Assembly (NCBI GenBank): GCA_964511015.1
Contig: CAZEDX010000002.1
Coordinates: 1-64,000, forward strand
DNA length: 64,000 nt
DNA from: FEN-1099 sp964511015
GTDB lineage: Bacteria > Lernaellota > Lernaellaia > Lernaellales > Lernaellaceae
Reading direction: 5' to 3'
A program made the translations under genes and the position numbers. The notes under the pieces are model-generated. The model was not told the DNA's origin. It worked only from the letters and a program-made list of their open reading frames with translations, and did not search any database. Positions 46,586 through 55,220 of the stretch are shown one piece after another. The stretch's first letter is position 1. Each line of letters begins with the position of its first letter.

Positions 46586-46589
<4 letters not shown>
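45675..46589 (-). CDS. era: GTPase Era, 16S rRNA maturation
   Basis: The protein has 304 residues. A GTPase domain has GRPNVGKST, DAPG and NKVD, and a C-terminal KH domain is centred on EREGQKGIVIGQGGAMLKRIG. Era binds the 3' end of 16S rRNA and checks 30S assembly. The start ATGATG at 46589/46586 overlaps the rnc stop. The order rnc-era-der is a compact, ATGA-linked operon. All three products process or mature rRNA, so the linkage is functional. Confidence 0.98.
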
Positions 46590-47287
<698 letters not shown>

Positions 47288-47406
47288 CTTGCACCTCAAC
47301 GACGTAGCGATTGTCTCGGTAGCAGACCCACCGCAGCCTGTCAACACGGACTTGCCACTGGTTCCGCGACGGCTATGATGGTGACGTTTTTCAGCCGGAG
47401 GTTCTG

Positions 47407-47856
47407 ATGCGTTGGGGGTCGATTGGTTTGTGGTTGCTCGGCATGTTGTTGATGGCCGTTGCCTGCTCGGGCGGCGGTGACGGTCCGGAAATCCATTTGA
47501 CTCCCTCGCTCTTTGCCGATTCGCTGAGTCTCTATCCGAACCCGGTTGACCCGGGTTCTCCCGTCACATTCTGGGTTGGATGGGAAGACGGCGATGCCGA
47601 TTTTGCCGACGCGGTAGTCCGCGTTCGGCGGGTGAACGACTACGAAGAAAGCATCGACATGACGGTCGAAAACCTCGTCATCGAAGGCCAAACGCGCGGG
47701 GTACTTTTCTTCACGGTGACGGTTGGCGAAGACGACCAAGGCACCTACTACGTTTCCGCCGAAGACGAAGCCGGACATGTGAGCAAGGAAGTCAGCGAGT
47801 ATCTGTTGGTCAACGCCCCACACCCTGGTGCTGACGACGAGACGGCCAACGACTAG
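47407..47856 (+). CDS. Small lipoprotein with immunoglobulin-like fold
   Basis: The protein has 149 residues and starts at ATG 47407, with CGGAGG upstream. A lipoprotein signal with lipobox AVAC gives a mature Cys, then a Gly-Asp stretch and about 110 residues of beta-rich, acidic sequence (SLYPNPVDPGSPVTFWVGWE, later GTYYVSAEDEAGH). The pattern resembles Ig-like or cadherin-type adhesive domains. It ends in DDETAND. Function unknown. It is divergent from rnc, and its stop shares CTAG with the convergent mtaB. Confidence 0.8.
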   Translation: MRWGSIGLWLLGMLLMAVACSGGGDGPEIHLTPSLFADSLSLYPNPVDPGSPVTFWVGWEDGDADFADAVVRVRRVNDYEESIDMTVENLVIEGQTRGVLFFTVTVGEDDQGTYYVSAEDEAGHVSKEVSEYLLVNAPHPGADDETAND

Positions 47857-49136
47857 CCCAGCAATTCGCCTTTTTCATTGATTTCCTGTACGAAGACTTG
47901 CTCTTCGCACCCGACCGGAGTCTTTCCCGTCCAAATAACCGGCAGATAGTTGCGACTCATTCCGCGCCGAGTTCCGCCGGGGAGGAAATCCTCCACCAGC
48001 ACATTCAGCCGACGTCCAACGAATCCCGACCGAAAGGCTCGTTGGTGTTCGGCGGCCACTGCTCTGACCTGCGCCGCTCGTTCCCGCGCAAGACTACGCG
48101 GCACCTTATTTGGCATCTTAGAGGCCACTGTGCCCGGCCGGTCCGAATAGGGAAAAACATGTACATGCGGCAAGCGCAGTCGGGCCAACGTCGCCATGGT
48201 TTCCGCAAACGCGTCTTCGGTCTCGCCTGGAAAGCCGACCAAGACGTCAGCGCCAATCGTGATATCAGGCACTCGCGCGCGACAGGCGGCCACCGTCGCC
48301 TCGTAGTCCGCAACCCGGTAAGGCCGGTTCATCGCCTCCAGAATTCGATCGCTACCACTCTGCAACGGAATGTGCAGGTGGTTGCAGAATCGCGGCTCGT
48401 TGGCCAACAGATCAATCAACTCGGAAGAGACCTCGCGAGGTTCGAGTGAAGACAAACGCAACCGTGCCACCGGCGTTTGGGCGAGTATCGCGCGACATAA
48501 GCGTGCCAAATCGGTCGGCGGTTCTAAGTCGGCGCCGTAAACGCCAAGATGAATGCCCGTTAGAACTACCTCGCCTTGGCCCATGCGAACCAAGTCATCG
48601 ACCGCGCGCACCACATCGCCCGGAGGAACACTCCGGCTTCGTCCTCGCACTCGGGGCACCACACAATACGTGCAATTCGCCGGGCATCCGTCCTGGACTT
48701 TCAGAAATGCGCGTACATGTCCATTAATCAACGCCGCGTTGCTAGCAGATACGCCTGTTTGGCAGGTAACGTCACCGAGCAAGCGCTCGGTAATACCCCG
48801 CCGCGAATCGCGCACGAGGCTTACCAATTCGTCCTTTTCCACATTGCCAGTGACCAGATCGGCTTCGGCAAAGGCATCGACCATGCCCCCCCCGCTTAGT
48901 GGAGCACAACCGGTCACGATGACCAATGCGTCCGGATTCGCTCGCCGTCCGCGCTTGACCATCTGGCGAGACTGCCGGTCCGCCAGCGCTGTCACTGTGC
49001 AGGTATTGACCACTACCACGTCCGCCGGACCGGGCCACGGCACAACCTGGTAACCGGCGGCAGAAAACGCCGCTTCGAGATGGGCGGTGTCCACCTGATT
49101 CACCTTGCAGCCCAACGTGGCGAAAGCAACACGCAT
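47853..49136 (-). CDS. mtaB: tRNA t6A37 methylthiotransferase MtaB
   Basis: The start is ATG 49136, and the long upstream frame overlaps the next gene. The 427 residues follow the MTTase order: N-terminal UPF0004 domain (FATLGCKVNQVDTAHLE, with Cys ligands), radical SAM core with CPANCTYCVVP (CxxxCxxC), and a C-terminal TRAM domain. The LGCKVNQ start and length indicate MtaB rather than MiaB or RimO. It adds a methylthio group to t6A37 of tRNAs reading ANN codons. The stop of the PfkB gene immediately precedes its start, so it belongs to that operon. Confidence 0.95.
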   Translation of the reverse strand: MRVAFATLGCKVNQVDTAHLEAAFSAAGYQVVPWPGPADVVVVNTCTVTALADRQSRQMVKRGRRANPDALVIVTGCAPLSGGGMVDAFAEADLVTGNVEKDELVSLVRDSRRGITERLLGDVTCQTGVSASNAALINGHVRAFLKVQDGCPANCTYCVVPRVRGRSRSVPPGDVVRAVDDLVRMGQGEVVLTGIHLGVYGADLEPPTDLARLCRAILAQTPVARLRLSSLEPREVSSELIDLLANEPRFCNHLHIPLQSGSDRILEAMNRPYRVADYEATVAACRARVPDITIGADVLVGFPGETEDAFAETMATLARLRLPHVHVFPYSDRPGTVASKMPNKVPRSLARERAAQVRAVAAEHQRAFRSGFVGRRLNVLVEDFLPGGTRRGMSRNYLPVIWTGKTPVGCEEQVFVQEINEKGELLG

Positions 49137-49137
49137 G

Positions 49138-50091
49138 TCAGTCCGATAGCCGTTTGGGTTGGGCGTGTTGCAGAAAAGAGAGCACCTCGTCACGGCTGGC
49201 GATTCCCGCGCGTCCGCCCAACTGTCGGCATTTGAGCGCACTAGCCGCAGCCGCAAGTCGCAGACATTCCTCGATATCCCACTGCCAGAGCAGGCCGGCC
49301 GCGAAACCGGCATGCCACACATCACCAGCGCCGGTAGTATCCAACACCTCGACTTCAAACGCCGGTGTGTGAATGATTTGATCGCCAACCAACGCCAGCG
49401 ATCCACGAGGTCCCATGGTCATCGATACGAAGGGGGAGCGGTGCCGGTCACGAATCGCGCGCAATGCACGTTCGGCATCGCGCTCGCCCGTGTAGGCTAC
49501 GGGAAAAGACTCGTCACAAAGTACATAGTCGGTCAGGTCAAGCAGCGCCGGCGTTTCCGGCAAATTGCGTTCCATGTCGAGGACGAACGGAACTCTCACC
49601 TCCCGAGCCCATCGGGCGAGTTGAATCGTGGCCGGCATGTTGTGGGCATCGGCCAGAATCAGCCCTCCAGAGAGCAACGTGTCGCGAGAGATTTCGTCCG
49701 CGGAAATCTCCAGTCCCGGCTCGCGCACGTAGGTGATCGTCCGCTCGCCGGTCGATTCACTGATCCAGATCACGGCAACTTGGTTTTGAGTGCCTTGGGC
49801 GGTGAAGCAGGCGGCGATGTCAACTCCCACACGAGTCAGGCTTTCGCGCGCAAAATCGCCTTCCGGCGTGTCGCCAAACTTGCCGACATAACGCGTGCGT
49901 AGACCCATGCGCTGTAGGGCAAAGGCAGCGGTAGCCGCCTGCCCCCCTCCTTCGCGAATCAGCCGCTGTAAACGCATTTTGGTGTTGGGCCGGGGATACG
50001 ACGGCATGAGACACAGGATGTCGCAGGAATTGTAGCCAAAACAAACCGCGTCGAAGACCTGGCCGAAGCGCGGTGGAACAGGAGGTTTCAT
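49138..50091 (-). CDS. PfkB-family carbohydrate/nucleoside kinase
   Basis: ATG 50091 overlaps the ferredoxin stop (ATGA). The 317 residues have the N-terminal PfkB pattern (GGQAATAAFALQRMGLRTRYVGKFG) and the C-terminal signature DTTGAGDVWHAGFAAGLLW with the catalytic Asp. The substrate is a hydroxyl group of a sugar or nucleoside, but no further type is obvious. The middle carries NLPETPALLDLTDYVLCDE, usual for ribokinase-like members. It is translated with a ferredoxin and with MtaB, a mix that does not point to one pathway. Confidence 0.93.
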   Translation of the reverse strand: MKPPVPPRFGQVFDAVCFGYNSCDILCLMPSYPRPNTKMRLQRLIREGGGQAATAAFALQRMGLRTRYVGKFGDTPEGDFARESLTRVGVDIAACFTAQGTQNQVAVIWISESTGERTITYVREPGLEISADEISRDTLLSGGLILADAHNMPATIQLARWAREVRVPFVLDMERNLPETPALLDLTDYVLCDESFPVAYTGERDAERALRAIRDRHRSPFVSMTMGPRGSLALVGDQIIHTPAFEVEVLDTTGAGDVWHAGFAAGLLWQWDIEECLRLAAAASALKCRQLGGRAGIASRDEVLSFLQHAQPKRLSD

Positions 50092-50939
50092 CGGCCGATT
50101 CTCTTTTTCTCCTGATAGGTCCGCAAGGCTGGCTGCGGCCGTTCCTTGACCATCTGGGCTGCGTCGTGTTGGCAGGCGCGCGCGCAGAGCGCGCAGCCAA
50201 AGCACTTCTCGATATCCACCCTCGCCCGGCCATCCACCATTGTCCGTGCTTCCCAAGGGCAGACCCGCAGGCATTCCCCGCAACCGACGCAGTTTTCGTG
50301 CGCCATGTGCGCAACGTACTCGCCCCGCACCAGCGGAAACCCGTCCTGGCCGAAGACCTTGTTGAGCAAAAATGGTACGCAGCCATCAGTGCAACAATTG
50401 CAGACTACATACTCATTCAGCCCCGTTTCACTCGGGCAGTGCAGAAAGACCATGTGCCAGAGGCCATCATCGGCGCATTCGGTGACCAGCTGTTTGGCTT
50501 CCTCGCGAGTCAACACGCGGTAATCGTGCGGCCACGCTTTGGTGAAGGCCGCAGTTCCTGTACGGATGACCAAGTCGGTTTCCAAGCGGTGAGAGCAACT
50601 GCGATGGGCGATACGGCAACGACAGCGTCCCACGGCCATCGCAGAGGTCTGGTCATCGATTAACGCCAGCACATCGGCTGTCGGCATTGGATGGGCGGTG
50701 TCAGCATAAGAACCGATCGGATGCAACAGGAAGTGTTTCAGGAACAAACGGCTGATGGAATTGGTCGATAAAAAGCCGAATCGCCCACGCATACCGGCGT
50801 AGGCGATTCGGAGCATGGGAATTTCGATGTACCGCGCAAAGACGAACAACAGCGCCTTGCGCAGGGCGCTTTCTTCGCTGGTCACCAAGTGGCCTACCAG
50901 CAGCAGGACACCCGGATCCAGCGCGCCGCCGTCTAGCAA
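50088..50939 (-). CDS. Two-cluster ferredoxin-like protein
   Basis: The start is TTG 50939, four nt after the porin stop. GTG or ATG further in would shorten it. The 283 residues carry two classic 4Fe-4S motifs near the C-terminus, CVGCGECLRVCPWEA and CFGCALCARACQHDA. Upstream are extra Cys groups (GRCRCRIAHRSCSH and CNCCTDGC) that could hold another cluster. No signal peptide is evident. Such proteins donate electrons, but the partner enzyme is not in the window. The N-terminal 60 residues are partly hydrophobic. Confidence 0.85.
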   Translation of the reverse strand: MLDGGALDPGVLLLVGHLVTSEESALRKALLFVFARYIEIPMLRIAYAGMRGRFGFLSTNSISRLFLKHFLLHPIGSYADTAHPMPTADVLALIDDQTSAMAVGRCRCRIAHRSCSHRLETDLVIRTGTAAFTKAWPHDYRVLTREEAKQLVTECADDGLWHMVFLHCPSETGLNEYVVCNCCTDGCVPFLLNKVFGQDGFPLVRGEYVAHMAHENCVGCGECLRVCPWEARTMVDGRARVDIEKCFGCALCARACQHDAAQMVKERPQPALRTYQEKKRIGR

Positions 50940-50943
50940 AGCC

Positions 50944-52293
50944 CTAGAAGCGGAATGACGCTGTCAGCGCGGAGTACAGCATGTGCCCGCGTGCCGTAAA
51001 GCGCGGATAAGCCGGATTCGTCGTCGGGTCTTCTTCCTGCATCTCGCTGTCGGATTTCGACGCCCAGCGTTCGGTCATGTAGTGATCCATCAGCGCGAAG
51101 TTGATCTTCACCAAATCGCCGTTCGGGCCGCCGAAGTTGCCGGCGATGCCGAAGCTCATGACGTGCATCGTCGAATCGAGGATCGTGGTCGTGCCTTGCT
51201 GATCGGGCGAAGCCGACGGATCCAACGCATAGCCGGCCTGCAGGGTCAGATACTTGTACGGCCGAACCTCGATGCCGAAGCGCGGCACAAAGACGTCGCG
51301 GAAATCGGCCTCATCAACGTCCAAAACCGCCGGACGGGTGTAGTCGAGGCCCGCGTCCGCCATCTGGGAGAAGTCGATGCGTGTCTTGGCGAAGGGCGGC
51401 TCATAGGCCGACCAGTTCACCCAGTCGACGCCGGCGGTCAATGTCACGTGTTCGTCCGGAACGCCCGCCACACCGAACGCGAGGCGACGCGGAATAAAAT
51501 CGTATTTGGCTTCGTATTCGATGTCGACCACGCTGTCCGGATCGGAGGGATCGATCTTCTGCGACACCGTCTTGTGGTAGTAGCAATAGCTCTGACCGAA
51601 GTAGGTCAGACCAAAGCGCAGGAATTCGAACGGCTTGGCGTAGAAGCCGATAATCGGCGATGCCTGGCCGGTGAACTGACTGTCGCTCAACGTCTGCGCC
51701 TGGTAATCGCCAGACGCGATCGGCACGTCGGTCGTAAACGAGCCTAGTGAATCCACTGTGATGCGGGCAGCAACGCCTAAGCCGTAATTCGGCGCCAATT
51801 GCACGGCCACAGCCGGCAAGAAGGTCAGACCGAAAATGCTGGTGTCGAAATCGACAAAGTACGGCCGGTTCGGACTGAAGATCTTCTCACGCCGTAGCCC
51901 GTCGATCGGCACCTGCATACCCAGGCCGAGGTAGACCCGATTGAAAAGGCCGCCGGATACGCCGGTCGAGATGAATTGCGCGGCGCCGGGCATCCGCGCT
52001 TGTTTGATCTCGTCGGTATCGCTTGCGTCCGCGCCATCCCGCGACTGACGATCGAGCGTTAGGGCGGGCAGCGTGTAGGAGTAACCCACGAAGGCCATCA
52101 TCTGTTTGGACTCGATCAGGGCGCCGGGGTTGTAAAACGTGGCTTCCGGTCCTTCGGCCAACGCGGTGTATTCGTTTGCCAAACCGGTTGCCCTGGCATT
52201 GAAGCCGAACATATCGAGTTGGTTGGCCAGTGCGAGGCCCGGAATGAGCAGCGCCAGTGCCATGACAAAAATGAGACAAACCGCTTTGTACAT
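50944..52293 (-). CDS. FadL/OmpP1/TodX-type outer-membrane porin
   Basis: The protein has 449 residues, with a signal peptide (KAVCLIFVMALALLIPGLALA) and mature start NQLDMFGFNARATGLANEY. The NPGALIE/PAALA-like hatch segment, the alternating beta strands and the C-terminal Phe (SALTASFRF) fit the fatty-acid or hydrocarbon import family. The start is ATG 52293, with GGTAGGAGAG. It begins the porin-ferredoxin-PfkB-MtaB series, each gene within a few nt of the next. An import role for hydrophobic substrates is known for the family; which substrate is unknown. Confidence 0.93.
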   Translation of the reverse strand: MYKAVCLIFVMALALLIPGLALANQLDMFGFNARATGLANEYTALAEGPEATFYNPGALIESKQMMAFVGYSYTLPALTLDRQSRDGADASDTDEIKQARMPGAAQFISTGVSGGLFNRVYLGLGMQVPIDGLRREKIFSPNRPYFVDFDTSIFGLTFLPAVAVQLAPNYGLGVAARITVDSLGSFTTDVPIASGDYQAQTLSDSQFTGQASPIIGFYAKPFEFLRFGLTYFGQSYCYYHKTVSQKIDPSDPDSVVDIEYEAKYDFIPRRLAFGVAGVPDEHVTLTAGVDWVNWSAYEPPFAKTRIDFSQMADAGLDYTRPAVLDVDEADFRDVFVPRFGIEVRPYKYLTLQAGYALDPSASPDQQGTTTILDSTMHVMSFGIAGNFGGPNGDLVKINFALMDHYMTERWASKSDSEMQEEDPTTNPAYPRFTARGHMLYSALTASFRF

Positions 52294-52402
52294 TGCGTCT
52301 CTCCTACCAGCCTCTATAGATATGCGGACTAAGATTGCCGAATGATATCACCGGCCAAGAGCGGTGTAAAGAAAGTCTTCCGCCCCCCGTCACCTCCCCC
52401 AA

Positions 52403-54565
52403 TTAGTCTGTTTTCCGCAATTCTTGGGCATGGACCACCCGGTTGCGCCCCCCCTGCTTGGCAGCATAGAGCGCTTGATCGGCCAGGGTGACGAGCCCCT
52501 TTTTGTCGGCGGAGTCGCGGGGATAGCCAGCAATACCCATGCTCACCGTCAAGCGCAGTTTTCCTGCGGGATAGACAACGTCGGTCTGCGAAATGCGTTC
52601 GCGCACACGGTTCGCGAAACGAACAGCCCCCTTGGCGTCGGTGTTCAACAGCACCAACGCAAATTCCTCACCTCCATAACGGGCGACCAGGTCGCTTTGC
52701 CGCACGCTGGACCGTAAAATTCGTGCCACTTCGCGCAAAGCCACATCGCCCACCGGATGACCGTGGGTGTCGTTGATCTTTTTGAAGAAGTCAATGTCCG
52801 TCATGATCAACGCGATGTCGATCGGCATACGCCGGGTGCGGGCTAGTTCCTGATCAAGCCATTCCTGGAAATAGCGATGGTTGTAACATTCGGTCAGACC
52901 ATCGATGGTCGCGAGTTCCTCCATCTTGGCGTGCACCGAAGCATTCTCCAGACTGACCGCCGCCTGCACCGCAAGCACCTCGAAAAATTTGATCTCGTGC
53001 GAGGTAAACGCCTCCGGTTCGGCCAGACCAAAAACCAACAGGCCACTGACAAAATTACGCCGCATCAACGGCAAACATAGAAGGCTCTCCACGTTCTTGA
53101 TCGCCAATTCCTTGGAAAATACCGGCCGGCGTCGTTCGGATTTGCCTAACCGTTCTTGCAGACGCGGGTAATGCAGGTAGGTCTTGGAGCCAACAACCCA
53201 CCCCACCAGGCTCTCGCCAAGCAGGAAAGTTTTGCCCAACCATTTTTCCGGCGGCAGGCCGGCAACGGCGACGATTACAGCCGACTGCCCATCGGCTTCA
53301 ACGTGCGCCAGCACACCAAAGTCGTACGGCAAAATAGCCTGCCCCGACTCAAGAATGACGCGGCTGACGGTGTCCAAATCGATCGACGAAGTCAGCTTCT
53401 TGATAATGTCATAGAAAGCCGTGATCTCTGTTTTCTGCGCGGCGACCTGACGATAAGCACGTTCCCGACCGAGGGACTCGACCACTTGCCGGCCCATCAT
53501 CTCCAGAAAACGTTTCTCTTCCTCGCCGAAGTGGTACGGCTGTTGATGGTCGGCAGCCAGCACGCCGATGACCCGCCGCCCTTCCACCAACGGCACCGCC
53601 AACAGGGCTCGCGGCCGGGCTCCCCAACTGCGATGCCGGCCGCGCGTATAGAAGCGGCCGAGGTCTTCCGCCACCACATTGCGTTGTTGCTCGAGCACCT
53701 GCATCAGCACTGAGTCTGACACATCCTGCCCTAATACACCTGCAGGCGGCGTCTCGTCCGACGAAACCGCACGCAAGGTCAGCGAACGTCCGTCCTCGTC
53801 GGCGAAAGCAATCAATGCGGTGTGGGCGGTCATCGCGCGCTTGGTGATCTCAGCAATGTCCGCCAACACCCGGTCGATCTGCAACAAGGCATTGACGTCT
53901 GCCTTGGCCATTTCCTCCCGACTCAATGCCGCCGCCCCCTGCTCGCGCGCGGCGGCAAGTTGTTCGGCGTCAGTGGTCAATCGATAGAGCGCGCGTTGAG
54001 CGCGCAATGCGCGGTCGCGGGCAATTTTGACATAGAGACCAATTGTCAATAGCGAAACGACGGACAGACCGGCGGCAACCAGAAAACTCATCGGAGCGAC
54101 GGATTTGGTTTTCCATTCATGAGCCACCAAGACCACCAATGAAAACGCGGTGAGGGCTGCGCTGACGGCGAAACCGACCAGGGCTACCATCACGCCGGCC
54201 AGCAAGTAGAACACCGGCAACAACGGACTGGTAAGTCCGCCGGTGGCCTGCAACACAACGGAAACGGCGAGGAACAACAACAACCCGAGCTCCGCCTTGG
54301 CCCAATTGCCAAGCGAGGTCGGGGGAACCATAGCCGCCAGAGCCAGGCGCCAAATCAACAGTAGCAGTAGCAATCCGTACAAGCCGATTTGTAAAAGGCT
54401 GGGACCACTTACCAGAACTTCGTTCACGGAAAAGTAGCCGACAACAAGCAATACAACATACACGGCGGCCATCAAAGCGGTATAGTACTTGGCAAGGAAA
54501 GAGGCGAACCGGGCGGCTACAACGCCCAACCTATGGCTCTCCGCGACGCTCTTCGGGGAATACAA
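52403..54565 (-). CDS. Membrane GAF-GAF-GGDEF diguanylate cyclase
   Basis: The protein has up to 720 residues. Six or so hydrophobic helices (about 28-185) are followed by a coiled coil, two GAF domains (about 225-385 and 400-555) and a GGDEF domain with GGEEF at about 631-635. The inhibitory site RQSD precedes it by five residues, so product feedback is possible. TDIDFFKKINDTHGH is intact. ATG 54565 overlaps ftsB by 35 nt without a ribosome site. TTG 54529, one base past the ftsB stop, is a plausible alternative. It should make c-di-GMP. It is cotranscribed with ftsB. Confidence 0.9.
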   Translation of the reverse strand: MYSPKSVAESHRLGVVAARFASFLAKYYTALMAAVYVVLLVVGYFSVNEVLVSGPSLLQIGLYGLLLLLLIWRLALAAMVPPTSLGNWAKAELGLLLFLAVSVVLQATGGLTSPLLPVFYLLAGVMVALVGFAVSAALTAFSLVVLVAHEWKTKSVAPMSFLVAAGLSVVSLLTIGLYVKIARDRALRAQRALYRLTTDAEQLAAAREQGAAALSREEMAKADVNALLQIDRVLADIAEITKRAMTAHTALIAFADEDGRSLTLRAVSSDETPPAGVLGQDVSDSVLMQVLEQQRNVVAEDLGRFYTRGRHRSWGARPRALLAVPLVEGRRVIGVLAADHQQPYHFGEEEKRFLEMMGRQVVESLGRERAYRQVAAQKTEITAFYDIIKKLTSSIDLDTVSRVILESGQAILPYDFGVLAHVEADGQSAVIVAVAGLPPEKWLGKTFLLGESLVGWVVGSKTYLHYPRLQERLGKSERRRPVFSKELAIKNVESLLCLPLMRRNFVSGLLVFGLAEPEAFTSHEIKFFEVLAVQAAVSLENASVHAKMEELATIDGLTECYNHRYFQEWLDQELARTRRMPIDIALIMTDIDFFKKINDTHGHPVGDVALREVARILRSSVRQSDLVARYGGEEFALVLLNTDAKGAVRFANRVRERISQTDVVYPAGKLRLTVSMGIAGYPRDSADKKGLVTLADQALYAAKQGGRNRVVHAQELRKTD

Positions 54566-54845
54566 AGACCGTTTCGTCTTCGCGGATCATTCCCATCTGT
54601 TGACGTATGATCTGTTCTTGCGCCTCGGTATTGGTGTCCAGTCGCCTAATTTCTTCCTGAAGTGATAGCTTGGTCTGTTCCAGATCGAAGATACGTTTCT
54701 CGATTTGCATTTTTCCTATCGACAACTGGCGCACGTGCAATAGGCCGTTATCGCTAAAAACCAAGTAGGCGAGCGCCAGAGCCAAGGATACGACTACAGC
54801 TGCCAATTTCCACTTGGGTTTTTCCAACTTCAAGTCGGACACCAA
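54531..54845 (-). CDS. ftsB: Septum-formation initiator FtsB/DivIC
   Basis: The protein has 104 residues. The start is TTG 54845 or GTG 54842, both with weak ribosome sites. A single membrane helix (KWKLAAVVVSLALALAYLVF) is followed by a long coiled coil (about 45-85) and a C-terminal segment with EDETVFVFPE, as in FtsB/DivIC. The family joins FtsL and FtsQ at the division site. It sits directly before the GGDEF gene on the same strand, with a 26-codon membrane ORF upstream. Confidence 0.9.
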   Translation of the reverse strand: MVSDLKLEKPKWKLAAVVVSLALALAYLVFSDNGLLHVRQLSIGKMQIEKRIFDLEQTKLSLQEEIRRLDTNTEAQEQIIRQQMGMIREDETVFVFPEERRGEP

Positions 54846-54944
54846 ACTTGATGAAGTGGTTGAAGGATAGCATTGAAGTTATGGAAAGGCAAGGAAAATC
54901 TTCGATACCGTATGTCGAAGAAATACCCTGTTACGTCTCCTTCT

Positions 54945-55025
54945 TTAACGCCAGCGACGTTGGAACACCACCAAGGTGACGCATAAAACCGACAATAAGC
55001 TTAGATTGACCACAATTTCGCCCAT
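54945..55025 (-). CDS. 26-codon single-helix membrane peptide
   Basis: ATG 55025 has an excellent ribosome site, GAAAGGAGGAAG, with AGGAGG seven bases upstream. The 26 residues begin MGEIVVNLSLLSVLC, continue as one hydrophobic helix, and end with VVFQRRWR before TAA 54947-54945. The short N-terminus, one membrane-length helix and basic C-terminal end are typical of bacterial small membrane proteins. It is too short for ordinary gene callers. It lies 99 nt upstream of ftsB on the same strand, so it may be cotranscribed with it. No family is recognised. Confidence 0.6.
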   Translation of the reverse strand: MGEIVVNLSLLSVLCVTLVVFQRRWR

Positions 55026-55142
55026 CGCACTTCCTCCTTTCGCAAAGAACGGCTAGTAAGGAAGTGTTACAACGACTGTGCCAACACATTTTCACCCTGT
55101 TTTTCATATACTTATCAAGCATTACGTCAAATAGCGAAAAGC

Positions 55143-55185
55143 ACATTTCGTAATCAATTGTCATATTGATTTACATTTCGTAATC
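55143..55185. repeat. Two 13-bp direct repeats, 30 bp apart
   Basis: ACATTTCGTAATC occurs exactly at 55143-55155 and 55173-55185, about three helical turns apart, in the region dividing the leftward and rightward genes. It could be a paired operator. Confidence 0.5.
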
Positions 55186-55220
55186 TTGCGCGAGTTGGCC
55201 TATCGGCCTAACTTGTCACA

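Larger units (their letters stand above)
54846..55220. other. Divergent AT-rich region containing a small ORF and a 13-bp direct repeat
   Basis: It lies between ftsB (leftward) and the GT-C gene (rightward). The leftward ORF at 54945-55025 and the repeat at 55143-55185 are listed separately. Otherwise I see only AT-rich sequence likely to hold promoters. Confidence 0.6.
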
